Shown here piece after piece: positions 1 to 8,505 of a stretch of DNA of 64,000 bases. This DNA comes from CAXBCP01 sp963977005 (GTDB taxonomy: Bacteria; Pseudomonadota; Alphaproteobacteria; MPNO01; UBA830). The position numbers and the translations under genes are program-made. Below the pieces are notes generated by a model. That model searched no databases. It was not told the DNA's origin and was given only the letters and a program-made list of their open reading frames with translations. The stretch spans positions 1 to 64,000 of the forward strand of contig CAXBMQ010000010.1 in NCBI GenBank assembly GCA_963977005.1, given 5' to 3'. The number at the start of each line of letters is the position of its first letter. The first letter of the stretch is position 1.

Positions 1-589
1 CGAGCCAGCGTTCCAGCGTCTGCGGGAATGGCGCATCCCACGTCCACGCATCGGTGCCGACCACCCGCACGCCGCGGTCGGTCAGCCACAGCGTGGATTC
101 GCGCCCGAACCCGCAGCCCTTGTTCAGATAGTCGTCCTCGCCGTAACGTTCGCCCGCCGATGTATTGACGACGACGATATCGAGCGGCTTGAGCGTATGC
201 CCGATCCGGTCGAGCTCGGCCTGCATGTCGTCCGGCGTCACCAGATAACCGTCGTCGAAATGACGGAAATCGAACTTCACGCCCGCCTGGTAGCACCATT
301 CAAGCGGCACCTCGTCGATGGTGATCGCGCGTTCGCCGCCATCCATGGTGGGATGATAGTGCCACGGCGCATCGACATGGGTGCCGTTATGGGTGGTGAG
401 TTCGATATCCTCGATCGCCCAGCCCATCCCTTCCGGCAGCTGGTCCGGCGTCATTCCCGGAAACAGCGCACACAGGTCGGGCGCCGTTTCCTTATGCGCG
501 TGATAGGTGATCTTCGGCAGCATGAATTCCGGATCGGACTTGATGCCGGATTCAAGCGGCACGGAAATATCGATGAGGCGACGCGGCAT
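1..589 (-). CDS. Cyclase family protein (metal-dependent hydrolase), 3'-truncated by window edge
   Basis: The visible 196 residues begin MPRRLIDISVPLESGIKSDP and carry HNGTHVDAPWHY, the metal-binding HGTHxDAPxH signature of the cyclase / kynurenine-formamidase-like family. A second family block, near residues 140-160, reads LDIVVVNTSAGERYGEDDYL. The family hydrolyses amide or ester bonds in aromatic and other small carboxylates using a divalent metal. The start is well supported: GGGAGG lies five bases before the ATG. The C-terminus lies outside the window. The gene is divergent from a FAH hydrolase/cupin pair, which suggests one small catabolic cluster. The substrate cannot be read from sequence. 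Confidence 0.85.
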   Translation of the reverse strand, partial: MPRRLIDISVPLESGIKSDPEFMLPKITYHAHKETAPDLCALFPGMTPDQLPEGMGWAIEDIELTTHNGTHVDAPWHYHPTMDGGERAITIDEVPLEWCYQAGVKFDFRHFDDGYLVTPDDMQAELDRIGHTLKPLDIVVVNTSAGERYGEDDYLNKGCGFGRESTLWLTDRGVRVVGTDAWTWDAPFPQTLERWL

Positions 590-714
590 GAATTCCTCCC
601 GGTTTGATTATCCGATTATGACGAAGCCGCGCTGCATTGGCGAGTGTCGGACCCGGCGGAAGCGCCCCGCCCGATGAGGCTTGACCCACCACGCACCATG
701 CCGACAATGGCGGA

Positions 715-1686
715 ATGAGACTGATCACCTACCGGAAACCAGACGGCGCGGAGCGTCTCGGCGCGTGGATCGAGAACGATACAGCCATCGTCGATCTGCA
801 TGCCGCCCGCGGCGACCCGGCCTTTGTCTCCATGCTCGCCCTGATCGAAGGCGGGGACGATGCGCTGGACGGCGCCCGCGCCATCGTCGCCGCGCCGCCA
901 TCGGGCGCGGTCATCGAAACCGCGTCCGTCGCGCTGCAGACACCCCTGCCGCGCCCGCCGCAAATCCGCGACTGCCTGTGTTTCGAGGAACACCTCAAAC
1001 AGGCGTTCACGGTGCTGCGCAAAAACCGCGCGGCGGCGGAACCCGACCCGGTCGCGGCCCTGAAAGAGTTCGAGGAAAAGGGCCTGTTCGGTATTCCCGA
1101 GGTCTGGTACGAGCAGCCGATATACTACAAAGCCAACCGGCTTGCGGTCATCGGCACCGGCGAAGACATACCCTGGCCCGACTATGCGGATGTACTCGAT
1201 TACGAGCTCGAATTCGGCTTTTTTATCGGCAAGGGCGGCAAGAACATCACGCGCGAAAACGCCCGCGACCACATATTCGGATATTCGATCTTCAACGACA
1301 TTTCGGCGCGCGATGCCCAGGCGATCGAGATGCCGGGCGGACTCGGCCCCGGCAAGGGCAAGGATTTCGACGGCGGCAACGTCATCGGCCCCTGCATCGT
1401 CACCGCCGACGACCTCGATCCCTATGACTGCACCATGGTCGCGCGGATCAACGGCGAGGAATGGTCGCGCGGCCATTCGGGCAGCATTCACTGGACGTTC
1501 GAGGACCTGATCGCCCATGTATCGCGCTCCGAAACGCTGTACCCGGGCGAATTCTTCGGCTCCGGCACGGTCGGCGGCGGCTGCGGGCTGGAACTCGAAC
1601 GCTATCTCAATGACGGCGACGTGATCGAACTTGACGTCGAGGGCATCGGGACGCTGACAAACCGTATCATCAGGGAGAAGAAATAA
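715..1686 (+). CDS. Fumarylacetoacetate hydrolase (FAH) family protein
   Basis: This 323-residue protein has a family-typical N-terminus (MRLITYRKPDGAERLGAW) and a FAH catalytic core. The core includes DYELEFGFFIGK near residue 162, with the E-x-E metal ligands, then SIFNDISARDAQ, then KGKDFDGGNVIGPCIVT. FAH enzymes hydrolyse C-C bonds in acylpyruvates or isomerise and decarboxylate ring-cleavage products, usually with Mg or Mn. The sequence does not identify the substrate. The stop overlaps the next start (TAATG), so it is translationally coupled to the cupin. It lies divergent from a cyclase-type hydrolase, consistent with a short aromatic or dicarboxylate degradation module. Confidence 0.9.
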   Translation: MRLITYRKPDGAERLGAWIENDTAIVDLHAARGDPAFVSMLALIEGGDDALDGARAIVAAPPSGAVIETASVALQTPLPRPPQIRDCLCFEEHLKQAFTVLRKNRAAAEPDPVAALKEFEEKGLFGIPEVWYEQPIYYKANRLAVIGTGEDIPWPDYADVLDYELEFGFFIGKGGKNITRENARDHIFGYSIFNDISARDAQAIEMPGGLGPGKGKDFDGGNVIGPCIVTADDLDPYDCTMVARINGEEWSRGHSGSIHWTFEDLIAHVSRSETLYPGEFFGSGTVGGGCGLELERYLNDGDVIELDVEGIGTLTNRIIREKK

Positions 1687-2216
1687 TGGTCGAAAAGATC
1701 AGACGGGTCGTCACCGGCCATGACGAGACCGGCAAATCGGTCTTTATCATCGACGGCGATGCGCCGGCCGTGAAGGAAATGGACTCCATGCCGGGCCTCG
1801 CATTGACCGATCTGTGGCAGACCAACGGCGCACCGGCGGACAATACCGGCAACGCGGATGCCGCCGACCGGCCGGTCGTGCTGGAGCCGCCGGCCAACGG
1901 CACGATCTTCCGGCTTGTCGAATTCCCGCCGGACAGCGCCTGGCGCGACCGGGCAGATGCGGGAGACGCGTTCGATTCCATCGGCGCCGGCCATGCGCCG
2001 GTCGAAGGCAGCGACGATCCGATGATGCACAAGACATCGACGGTCGACTACCTGATCGTCGTCAAAGGCGAGATCTGGGCGATCCTGGACGACAGCGAAG
2101 TCTGCCTGAAACAGGGCGACATGATGGTCCAGCGCGGCACCAACCATTCCTGGAGCGTGCGCACCGACGAGCCGTGTCTGCTGGCCGCCGTCCTGGTGAA
2201 TGCAGACCCGGTATAG
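1686..2216 (+). CDS. Cupin domain-containing protein
   Basis: This is a 176-residue single-domain cupin. The C-terminal half holds the two cupin motifs: MMHKTSTVDYLIVVKGEIWA (residues about 113-132), and then QGDMMVQRGTNHSWSV, which keeps one His ligand. Compared with the classical G(X)5HXH(X)3-4E(X)6G motif, the second His of motif 1 is replaced. Metal binding may therefore be altered, although this H-x-T-x-T-x-DY variant is common in small cupins beside catabolic genes. It is coupled to the FAH hydrolase by a one-base overlap and probably acts on the same pathway. Dioxygenase, isomerase or sensor roles are all possible. Confidence 0.85.
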   Translation: MVEKIRRVVTGHDETGKSVFIIDGDAPAVKEMDSMPGLALTDLWQTNGAPADNTGNADAADRPVVLEPPANGTIFRLVEFPPDSAWRDRADAGDAFDSIGAGHAPVEGSDDPMMHKTSTVDYLIVVKGEIWAILDDSEVCLKQGDMMVQRGTNHSWSVRTDEPCLLAAVLVNADPV

Positions 2217-3579
2217 TAGCTACGGACACATCACGTATGTAGAATAAGCACGGTCATGGCATTTAGTGTCCGATTCCCATACGAAAAGGACCATTCTTCT
2301 CGAGTGCAATCCCGAGAAATTTCGATTTCAGTGTGGTGCGAACTCGAGAAGTCCATATTTGCTAGAAAACTGGATGTCTTAAATCCAAAGAGCTTCATCA
2401 GAGGACACCACAGACACGTGTGCCTACAGATTACTTGCGCAAGTTCCTATTCGGACTAATCTATCAAATCATTGATGAATGGGGCCGGACAGCTATCGAT
2501 GGACTACCTTATCCGTTTGATTGACATAGTTGCTTGGCCGGCGACCACACTTTTCGCGATCTGGCTTGTGCGAAAGCAGATTCGCGCCCTTGTGCCTCTA
2601 ATCCAACGGATCAAGTACAAGGAGTTCGAGGTCGAGTTCTCAAAAAGACTGACACAAATCAATGAAGATATAGGCGAGCCATCACCGCTTGAGCTTAGAG
2701 AGGCCAAGGCATCAAAGTTAGTGTCATCTCTCGCCGACATCTCCCCTTCATCGGCCATTATCGAAGCATGGAAGGGGTTGGAACAATCCGCTCGAAATAA
2801 AGTCAAAGAACTCATGCCCAAAGGAGAAACATTCAGAAATCCTCTTCAGCGCCCCATAGAGTACTTAGAATTCAAGGGCGCTCTAATTCCATCAACCGCT
2901 ATTGCCACTGGCGAATTGCGTTTGCTTCGAAATGAAGCGGCTCACGCCGATGTAGACGACATATCAAAAGAGGATGTCATTCAGTATGCCACCGCCGCAA
3001 ATCGCATTCGCCTCCAGATCGAAGCTATCACTGAGTTGCCAGTAGTTAAGTTGACCGCCTTAACGTCACTCGTTCGTGAGTTGAATTACCTCATTGATTC
3101 AAAGAAATACGACGACGTTACAATTGAAGAAGTGTATGGGTGGATCGATGCAAAAAATGTTCTTCCATCATTGAAAGAGCGCACTGGCGATGATTCTGAC
3201 CTTAGTATTTATGGTGCCGATGGTCCCTATTCCAACTTTGCAGACTTTTACCATGAAGAAATGGAGAAACTATCTGGAGGATATGCGGGGGACCATCAAA
3301 GAAAGTGGGGGGTTGAAAACTTAGGGCTTTGTCTGCTTCTTGCTTGGACCAACGAGCTTATCCAGGGCGGCGCAGGTTGGCATCCAACGCAACGGTGAAT
3401 GTTGATCAGTTAGTGCGATACGTAGTTCCAAGAATTGCATATTATTGGCAATCCTAGGACGTCGATCATTGATCAATTTCGGCCCATTCTATTCATAAAC
3501 GTCAGCTGATTATCAGGCGCTTGACCACTCCCCCGTTCCTGCCAAATTAGCGGCCAAATCTATCAATGAGGAATTCGCC
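2217..3579. other. AT-rich inserted segment carrying one HEPN-like gene
   Basis: Base composition falls clearly below that of both flanks, and the coding part uses AT-ending codons such as TTA, AAA and ATA that are rare in neighbouring genes. It separates a catabolic cupin gene from a thiolase. I see no integrase, tRNA or obvious flanking repeats. About 255 bases precede and 181 bases follow the single gene without any convincing coding capacity. It is best explained as horizontally acquired DNA. Confidence 0.55.
2472..3398 (+). CDS. Hypothetical membrane-anchored protein with HEPN-like Rx4H motif
   Basis: The protein has 308 residues and no name I can assign with confidence. Residues about 17-36 (LIDIVAWPATTLFAIWLV) form one hydrophobic segment followed by a basic stretch, so the bulk is probably cytosolic and membrane-tethered. 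Residues 150-160 read RLLRNEAAHAD, the R-N-x-x-x-H pattern of DUF4145/HEPN-like helical proteins, here R153 to H158. The first codon may be TTG at 2472, ATG at 2475 or ATG at 2499; none has a strong Shine-Dalgarno sequence. The gene sits alone in AT-rich DNA. A role in defence or toxin biology is only an inference from the HEPN-like motif and island setting. Confidence 0.6.
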   Translation: MMNGAGQLSMDYLIRLIDIVAWPATTLFAIWLVRKQIRALVPLIQRIKYKEFEVEFSKRLTQINEDIGEPSPLELREAKASKLVSSLADISPSSAIIEAWKGLEQSARNKVKELMPKGETFRNPLQRPIEYLEFKGALIPSTAIATGELRLLRNEAAHADVDDISKEDVIQYATAANRIRLQIEAITELPVVKLTALTSLVRELNYLIDSKKYDDVTIEEVYGWIDAKNVLPSLKERTGDDSDLSIYGADGPYSNFADFYHEEMEKLSGGYAGDHQRKWGVENLGLCLLLAWTNELIQGGAGWHPTQR

Positions 3580-4746
3580 ATGACCGGTTGCATCGTGGGC
3601 TGGGCCCATACCAAATTCGGCAAGCATGAAGGTGTCGAGCTTGAAACGCTGATCGTCGATGCGGTCACCGACGCGCTTGTCGACGCCAAGGTCGCGCCCG
3701 CCGATGTGGACGAGATCTATATCGGTCATTTCAACGGCGGCTTCGTGATGCAGGACTTTCCGGCATCGCTGGTCTTGCAGGCGCACAAGGACCTGCGTTT
3801 CAAGCCTGCCACCCGGGTCGAGAACGCCTGTGCGACCGGATCGGCGGCCATCCATCAGGGCCTGAACAGCATCGCCGCCAAGAATGCGCGGATCGTGCTG
3901 TGCGTCGGGGTCGAGAAAATGACCGAGATTTCGGGCGCGGCCATCGGCGAGGTGCTGACCAAGGCGAGCTATTTCAAGGAAGAAGGCGGCGAGAACGGCT
4001 CCTTCGTCGACATTTTCGCGCGCATCACCGACAGCTATTTCCAGAAATACGGCGACCAGTCCGATGCGCTGGCGCAGATCGCGGCAAAGAACCATGCAAA
4101 CGGCGCGGTCAATCCGCTGGCGCATTTCCAGAAGGATCTCGGCTACGAATTCTGCCGCACCGAATCCGACAGGAACCCGTTCGTTTCGGGCCACCTGAAA
4201 CGCTCGGACTGCTCGCCGGTCACCGACGGCGCTGCCGCGGTCGTCCTGGCCGACACCGAAACCGCCATGGGCATGGACAAGGCCGTGCTGTTCCGCGCGA
4301 CCGCGCATGTGAACGATTTCCTGCCGATGTCGAAGCGCGACGTCACGCAGTTCGAAGGCGCCGCGCGGGCGTGGCAGCAGGTATACGAGCGCGCCCGGAT
4401 CGGCGTCGACGACCTTGATGTCGTCGAAGTCCATGACTGCTTTACCACCGCCGAACTGCTGATCTACGAAGCCATGGGGCTCGCTGAAAAGGGCGACGGC
4501 GCGCGCGCGATTGCCGAGGGCTGGAGCACCAAGCAGGGCAAGCTGCCGGTAAACCCGTCAGGCGGGCTGAAGTCAAAGGGTCACCCCATCGGTGCCACCG
4601 GCGTGTCGATGCACGTGATGGCCGCCATGCAGGCGCGCGGCGATGCAGGCGCGCTACAGATCGACGGGGCGCAGATCGCCGGCGTGTTCAACATGGGCGG
4701 TTCGGCGGTGGCCAATTACGCGTCAATCCTCGAAGCCGTCCGGTAG
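3580..4746 (+). CDS. Thiolase family protein (acetyl-CoA acetyltransferase-like)
   Basis: This 388-residue thiolase-fold protein has the nucleophile Cys in VENACATGSAA (about residue 87), a VVEVHDCF block near residue 285 and the C-terminal GGLKSKGHPIGATG motif. The last two regions normally supply the catalytic His. The family condenses or cleaves acyl-CoA thioesters. This SCP-x-like subgroup often lies in beta-oxidation or acetoacetyl-CoA modules and can lack the second Cys of classical thiolases. The start is supported by GAGG nine bases upstream of ATG. It stands alone on its strand and follows the AT-rich segment. Confidence 0.9.
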   Translation: MTGCIVGWAHTKFGKHEGVELETLIVDAVTDALVDAKVAPADVDEIYIGHFNGGFVMQDFPASLVLQAHKDLRFKPATRVENACATGSAAIHQGLNSIAAKNARIVLCVGVEKMTEISGAAIGEVLTKASYFKEEGGENGSFVDIFARITDSYFQKYGDQSDALAQIAAKNHANGAVNPLAHFQKDLGYEFCRTESDRNPFVSGHLKRSDCSPVTDGAAAVVLADTETAMGMDKAVLFRATAHVNDFLPMSKRDVTQFEGAARAWQQVYERARIGVDDLDVVEVHDCFTTAELLIYEAMGLAEKGDGARAIAEGWSTKQGKLPVNPSGGLKSKGHPIGATGVSMHVMAAMQARGDAGALQIDGAQIAGVFNMGGSAVANYASILEAVR

Positions 4747-4772
4747 ATTTCTTCCGGGAGACGACGTCCGGT

Positions 4773-5300
4773 TCAATCGCTCCACAGCGCCGGGTTACGC
4801 CATGGCGTTGGAACGGAAAGCGCGCCGCGGCAACGTGTTTCGCCGTCCCGCAGGCCGATGGATTGCCAGGCATCGTGCCATGCGTCCGGCAGCGGATACG
4901 GCGGCATGATTTCGGTTTCGGGCGCAAAACCGAAGCGGCCGTAATAGGCAGGGTCGCCGAGCACACAGAGACGGACAATCCCGGCCTTTTTCATCCGGTC
5001 GAGGCCTTTGCGCACAAGCGCGCCGCCAATACCCCGCCCCTGCAGCGCCGGCACGACGGCCACCGGCCCCAGAAGCGCCAGCTTCCCCCTGCCCCCGGCG
5101 ACGGTGCAATTCGTGAAGTATGCGTGCCCTGCCACAGCCCCTTCAGACAGAGCGACGAGCGACAGGCCCAAAGACGGGTCGTCCAGCAGTTGCGACAACA
5201 GCGGCAGCAGGTCTTCGTCGGGGAAAGCGTCCCGATAAATTCTTTCAAGGGCGGCGATATCGCCGGGCACACTTTCCCGAAGAACGATTTCGTCAGTCAT
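4773..5300 (-). CDS. GNAT family N-acetyltransferase
   Basis: This 175-residue GNAT protein has the acetyl-CoA binding signature LGPVAVVPALQGRGIGGALV near residues 84-103 (Q/R-x-x-G-x-G/A), followed by GIVRLCVLGDPAYYGRFGF. That closing stretch is common in the YhbS-like subgroup. It transfers an acetyl group from acetyl-CoA to an unidentified amine. I chose the ATG at 5300. A TTG 21 bases upstream would add seven residues, but neither start has a strong ribosome-binding site. It is convergent with the thiolase and lies just downstream of a secreted protein on the same strand. Confidence 0.88.
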   Translation of the reverse strand: MTDEIVLRESVPGDIAALERIYRDAFPDEDLLPLLSQLLDDPSLGLSLVALSEGAVAGHAYFTNCTVAGGRGKLALLGPVAVVPALQGRGIGGALVRKGLDRMKKAGIVRLCVLGDPAYYGRFGFAPETEIMPPYPLPDAWHDAWQSIGLRDGETRCRGALSVPTPWRNPALWSD

Positions 5301-5331
5301 ATCCGCGCTGCGGGCGTTCAACCGGTCAATC

Positions 5332-6546
5332 CTAATTCGGCGTCAGCACGAAATATTCATGGGCGGCGGGCTTTTGCTTCGTCGCTTTCAGGCGTCCGGT
5401 TTTCAGGTCCGGGACGACAAAGACACCGCGTGCCGATACCAGCACGAACAATTCGCCCGCACCGATAAGACCCGGCCGGTTGACCGCCCGTATCAGCCGG
5501 AATTTTTCCGATTTTCCCGGGTTTTCGCGGTTTGCATAGACAATGCCGTCGCGGTTCATGGACAGATAGCCGTTATGCACCGCACGGAAGGTCACCCAGT
5601 CGCCGTGGCGCAGACGTCCGCCGTTCAGATCGCCGACACGAAACCGTCCGACAGGGCCGCATTGCCTGTAAGCGATGCGGACCGGGCGTCGGCTGAGCGC
5701 GGCGCTGGAGCCGGCATAGCGACGGCCATAGGTGCAGATGCAGACGCCCGGATCGGAAAGCTGCGCAGCGAGCGGCCTGACACGGCGGCTTGTCGGCGCG
5801 GGGCAGTAATAGGGTTTCGCCTTGACCAGCGCCGTCATGGCCGCGGATTTCCGCTCCTGCTGCTCCCGGCGGATCCTGCGCAGTGAGTCGAACGCCGACG
5901 TACCGCCCGCATTGAACCCGACCTGATCCGACGTCGCCACCGCCAGCAGGCGGCGTTTTATTGCCTCCGGCCGGATATCGCGAAGTTCGATCCCGCGGGT
6001 CCTCAGTATCTCGTTCTGAAAGGCCGATAACTGCTGCACGCATATCTGTTGCATGGCGGGCTGCGGGCCCGCATTCCCAAAGCATTCCTTGATCTGTTGG
6101 AAACGACGTGCCTCGTCGATCCGCGAAACAATGCCGCGCAGAGCGAACAGATCCTTTCGGATGCTGACCTGGTCCGGGTCGTCGGAAAGCTCCACCAGCC
6201 GGATATAGACCTCGACCTGTGGCATCCCCCGAAACAATTCCGGGTGTCGCTGCAGCATAACGCGGTGATAACTCTCCAGCCGCAGACGGCAGGACTGGCG
6301 CAGCGCTGTCTGAACCCGGGATTCCCGAAAACACGCCTTGATCGACAGGAATGGCCGCTTATCGGCCCGATTGGACATGACCTTGGCCACCGCGTCGATC
6401 ACGCTTATCGGCGATTGCGCAAGCGGATCGAGCACCGGCAGCGCACCCGATCCCGCAACCGGCGCCTGTGCCGAAACCGGCACGGAGACCGACAGCGCAA
6501 TCGCCCACGTCACCGGGACGAAAACTGCACGAAACATCCACATCAT
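5332..6546 (-). CDS. Secreted protein with C-terminal fascin-like beta-trefoil region
   Basis: This is a 404-residue protein with an N-terminal signal peptide (hydrophobic VFVPVTWAIALSVSVPVSAQ, probable cleavage after SAQA). The middle third is charged, helix-prone and rich in Cys (IKACF, KECFGNAG, QICVQQ). The last ~110 residues read DWVTFRAVHNGYLSMNRDG and then IVYANRENPGKSEKFRL, a pattern typical of fascin or actin-cross-linking-type beta-trefoil lobes. Such trefoils bind sugars or scaffold partners. No enzyme motif is visible. Export through Sec is likely; the function is unknown. It lies upstream of the GNAT gene with only a short gap. Confidence 0.65.
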   Translation of the reverse strand: MMWMFRAVFVPVTWAIALSVSVPVSAQAPVAGSGALPVLDPLAQSPISVIDAVAKVMSNRADKRPFLSIKACFRESRVQTALRQSCRLRLESYHRVMLQRHPELFRGMPQVEVYIRLVELSDDPDQVSIRKDLFALRGIVSRIDEARRFQQIKECFGNAGPQPAMQQICVQQLSAFQNEILRTRGIELRDIRPEAIKRRLLAVATSDQVGFNAGGTSAFDSLRRIRREQQERKSAAMTALVKAKPYYCPAPTSRRVRPLAAQLSDPGVCICTYGRRYAGSSAALSRRPVRIAYRQCGPVGRFRVGDLNGGRLRHGDWVTFRAVHNGYLSMNRDGIVYANRENPGKSEKFRLIRAVNRPGLIGAGELFVLVSARGVFVVPDLKTGRLKATKQKPAAHEYFVLTPN

Positions 6547-6675
6547 CTAAAAATAGTCATCATTTTGCGGGAAACAAACGCTTGTCCCCCTTCACGAAAC
6601 CTACCGGAGAACCACCTTAACGATCCTGCGTCGAATGTCTCCCAAGTTTGGCCCGGCGATGCTACAAAATGATTT

Positions 6676-8196
6676 ATGAACCTCGCGCATCTCCTTGCCC
6701 GTTCGGCACAGAATACCCCAGACGCCCCTGCCCTCGCCCTCGGCGATACCGTCATCGCGACCTATGCCGAACACGCCGAGACTGCCGCCCGCCTCGCCGG
6801 CGCCCTGACTGCAGGGTTCGGCCTCCAGCCCGGCGAACGCGTTGCCATCGCCATGAAGAACGCGCCGGAATATTCGGAGATCGTTTTCGGCGCCTGGCAT
6901 GCCGGGCTATCGGCGGTGCCGATGAATGCCCGCCTGCACCCGAAAGAATTCGCCTACATTCTCGGAAATGCCGATGCGAAAATCTGTTTCGTCAGCGAGG
7001 ACATGGCGGAGGGTATTGCCGAAGCCGCAAAGGATGTTCCGACGTTACAGCATATCGTCATTGCCGGCTCGCCCCGCTACCGTGAAATGGTATCGGCGGA
7101 CCCCGTGAAAATCGTCGACGTTGCGGCCGACGAGCTCGCCTGGCTGTTTTATACCTCCGGCACGACGGGCCGCCCCAAGGGCGCGATGCTGACGCACAAG
7201 AACCTGCGGGCGATGAACGACGCCTATTTTGCCAACGTGGACGACATTGCGCCGGAAGACTGCATTATCCATGCGGCCCCCTACAGTCACGGTTCCGGCC
7301 TGTACATGCTGCCCCATGTCGAACGGGGCGCCTGTCAGGTCGTTCCGGCATCGGGCGGGTTCGACCCGGACGAAGTATTTGCCCTTTTACGCGTCTGGAA
7401 AGGCGCAACGTTCTTTTTCGCGCCGACAATGGTCACCCGCCTGATCAATGCACCCGGGCTCTCCGCGGCGGACACGTCGAACCTGAAAACCATCGTCTAT
7501 GGCGGTGCGCCGATGTACGCCGAGGACTGCCTGAAAGCGTTAGACCTGCTGGGGCCGAAACTGGTCCAGATCTACGGCCAGGGCGAATCCCCGATGACGA
7601 TCACCGCCCTGTCCCGTGCCCTTCATACGGAACGCGACCATCCGCGCTACCACGACCGGCTCGCGTCGGTCGGTCCGGCGCAAAAAGGCGTCGAGATCCG
7701 CATTGCCGACACGGACGACAGGGAACTCCCCGTCGGCGGGATCGGTGAAATTCTCGTGCGCGGCGATGTGGTGATGAAAGGCTACTGGGACAACCCGGAG
7801 GCCAGTGAAATGGCGCTGCGCGGCGGCTGGCTGCATACCGGCGACATGGGCGCACTGGATGAAGACGGGTTCCTGACCCTCAAGGACCGCTCGAAGGACG
7901 TGATCATCTCCGGCGGATCGAATGTCTACCCGCGCGAGGTCGAAGAAGTCCTGCTGCGCCACGACGGCGTGCTCGAATGTTCGGTCATCGGCCGCCCGCA
8001 CCCCGACTGGGGCGAGGAAATTGTCGCCTTTGTGGTGCCGAAACCCGGCGCAGACGTCCGTGAAGCGGAGCTCGACGCGCTGTGCCTTGAGCACATCGCA
8101 CGCTTCAAACGCCCCAAGGCATACCGGATGATCGATGCGCTGCCGAAAAACAACTACGGCAAGGTCCTGAAGACCGACCTGCGGAGCATTTTGTAG
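6676..8196 (+). CDS. AMP-dependent acyl-CoA synthetase/ligase
   Basis: This 506-residue protein is typical of ANL-superfamily acid:CoA ligases. The P-loop-like motif AWLFYTSGTTGRPKGAMLTH lies near residues 155-175. Motif IYGQGESPMTI replaces the usual YGxTE, a departure in the A5 region. LHTGDMGALDEDGFLTLKDR (about 389-408) carries the adenylate-binding Asp, and PKNNYGKVLK near the C-terminus carries the catalytic Lys. It activates a carboxylic acid to an acyl-adenylate and then to an acyl-CoA. It has no adjacent operon partner, and no clear ribosome-binding site precedes the ATG. The substrate is unknown, probably a medium-chain or aromatic acid. Confidence 0.9.
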   Translation: MNLAHLLARSAQNTPDAPALALGDTVIATYAEHAETAARLAGALTAGFGLQPGERVAIAMKNAPEYSEIVFGAWHAGLSAVPMNARLHPKEFAYILGNADAKICFVSEDMAEGIAEAAKDVPTLQHIVIAGSPRYREMVSADPVKIVDVAADELAWLFYTSGTTGRPKGAMLTHKNLRAMNDAYFANVDDIAPEDCIIHAAPYSHGSGLYMLPHVERGACQVVPASGGFDPDEVFALLRVWKGATFFFAPTMVTRLINAPGLSAADTSNLKTIVYGGAPMYAEDCLKALDLLGPKLVQIYGQGESPMTITALSRALHTERDHPRYHDRLASVGPAQKGVEIRIADTDDRELPVGGIGEILVRGDVVMKGYWDNPEASEMALRGGWLHTGDMGALDEDGFLTLKDRSKDVIISGGSNVYPREVEEVLLRHDGVLECSVIGRPHPDWGEEIVAFVVPKPGADVREAELDALCLEHIARFKRPKAYRMIDALPKNNYGKVLKTDLRSIL

Positions 8197-8505
8197 GGCC
8201 GTCTCCCGCCCGGTGTCGCCGGTTGACCTCGCCATTCACTTCCGTATTGTCGCCAGATCAACATACGGGCTTTGCGCGACTTACCCTGGCGGTAACCGCA
8301 TCGGGGCAATTCCGGCGGGCATAAAAGAAACCTACCCCGCCGCCCCCGTTTCCTGGCCAGTCCTTGATTGGACGATGCCGCGATCATCTCGCGGTCGGGA
8401 CCGATACGTCGGATCGGTCCGCTCAGGATTATCAGGGCCTAGACAAACTCCTCCCGGGCGAAGGCCGGTCGCGGCTTTTGGGGCGAACAGATTGGGGCAT
8501 AGACG
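8197..8505. other. Intergenic region, no gene seen
   Basis: About 309 bases lie between the acyl-CoA ligase and the BCCT transporter. I see no convincing reading frame, RNA gene or strong hairpin. It presumably contains the transporter promoter. Confidence 0.5.

Noticed and set aside
616..1518. 300-codon minus-strand frame
   Set aside because: Antisense to the clear FAH hydrolase gene.
2256..2459. 67-codon plus-strand frame in the AT-rich segment
   Set aside because: No ribosome-binding site and no similarity pattern; probably chance in AT-rich DNA.
3399..3579. Possible tRNA-like or attachment sequence before the thiolase
   Set aside because: The CCCCCGTTCCTGCCA string resembles a tRNA end, but no acceptor partner or cloverleaf can be formed.
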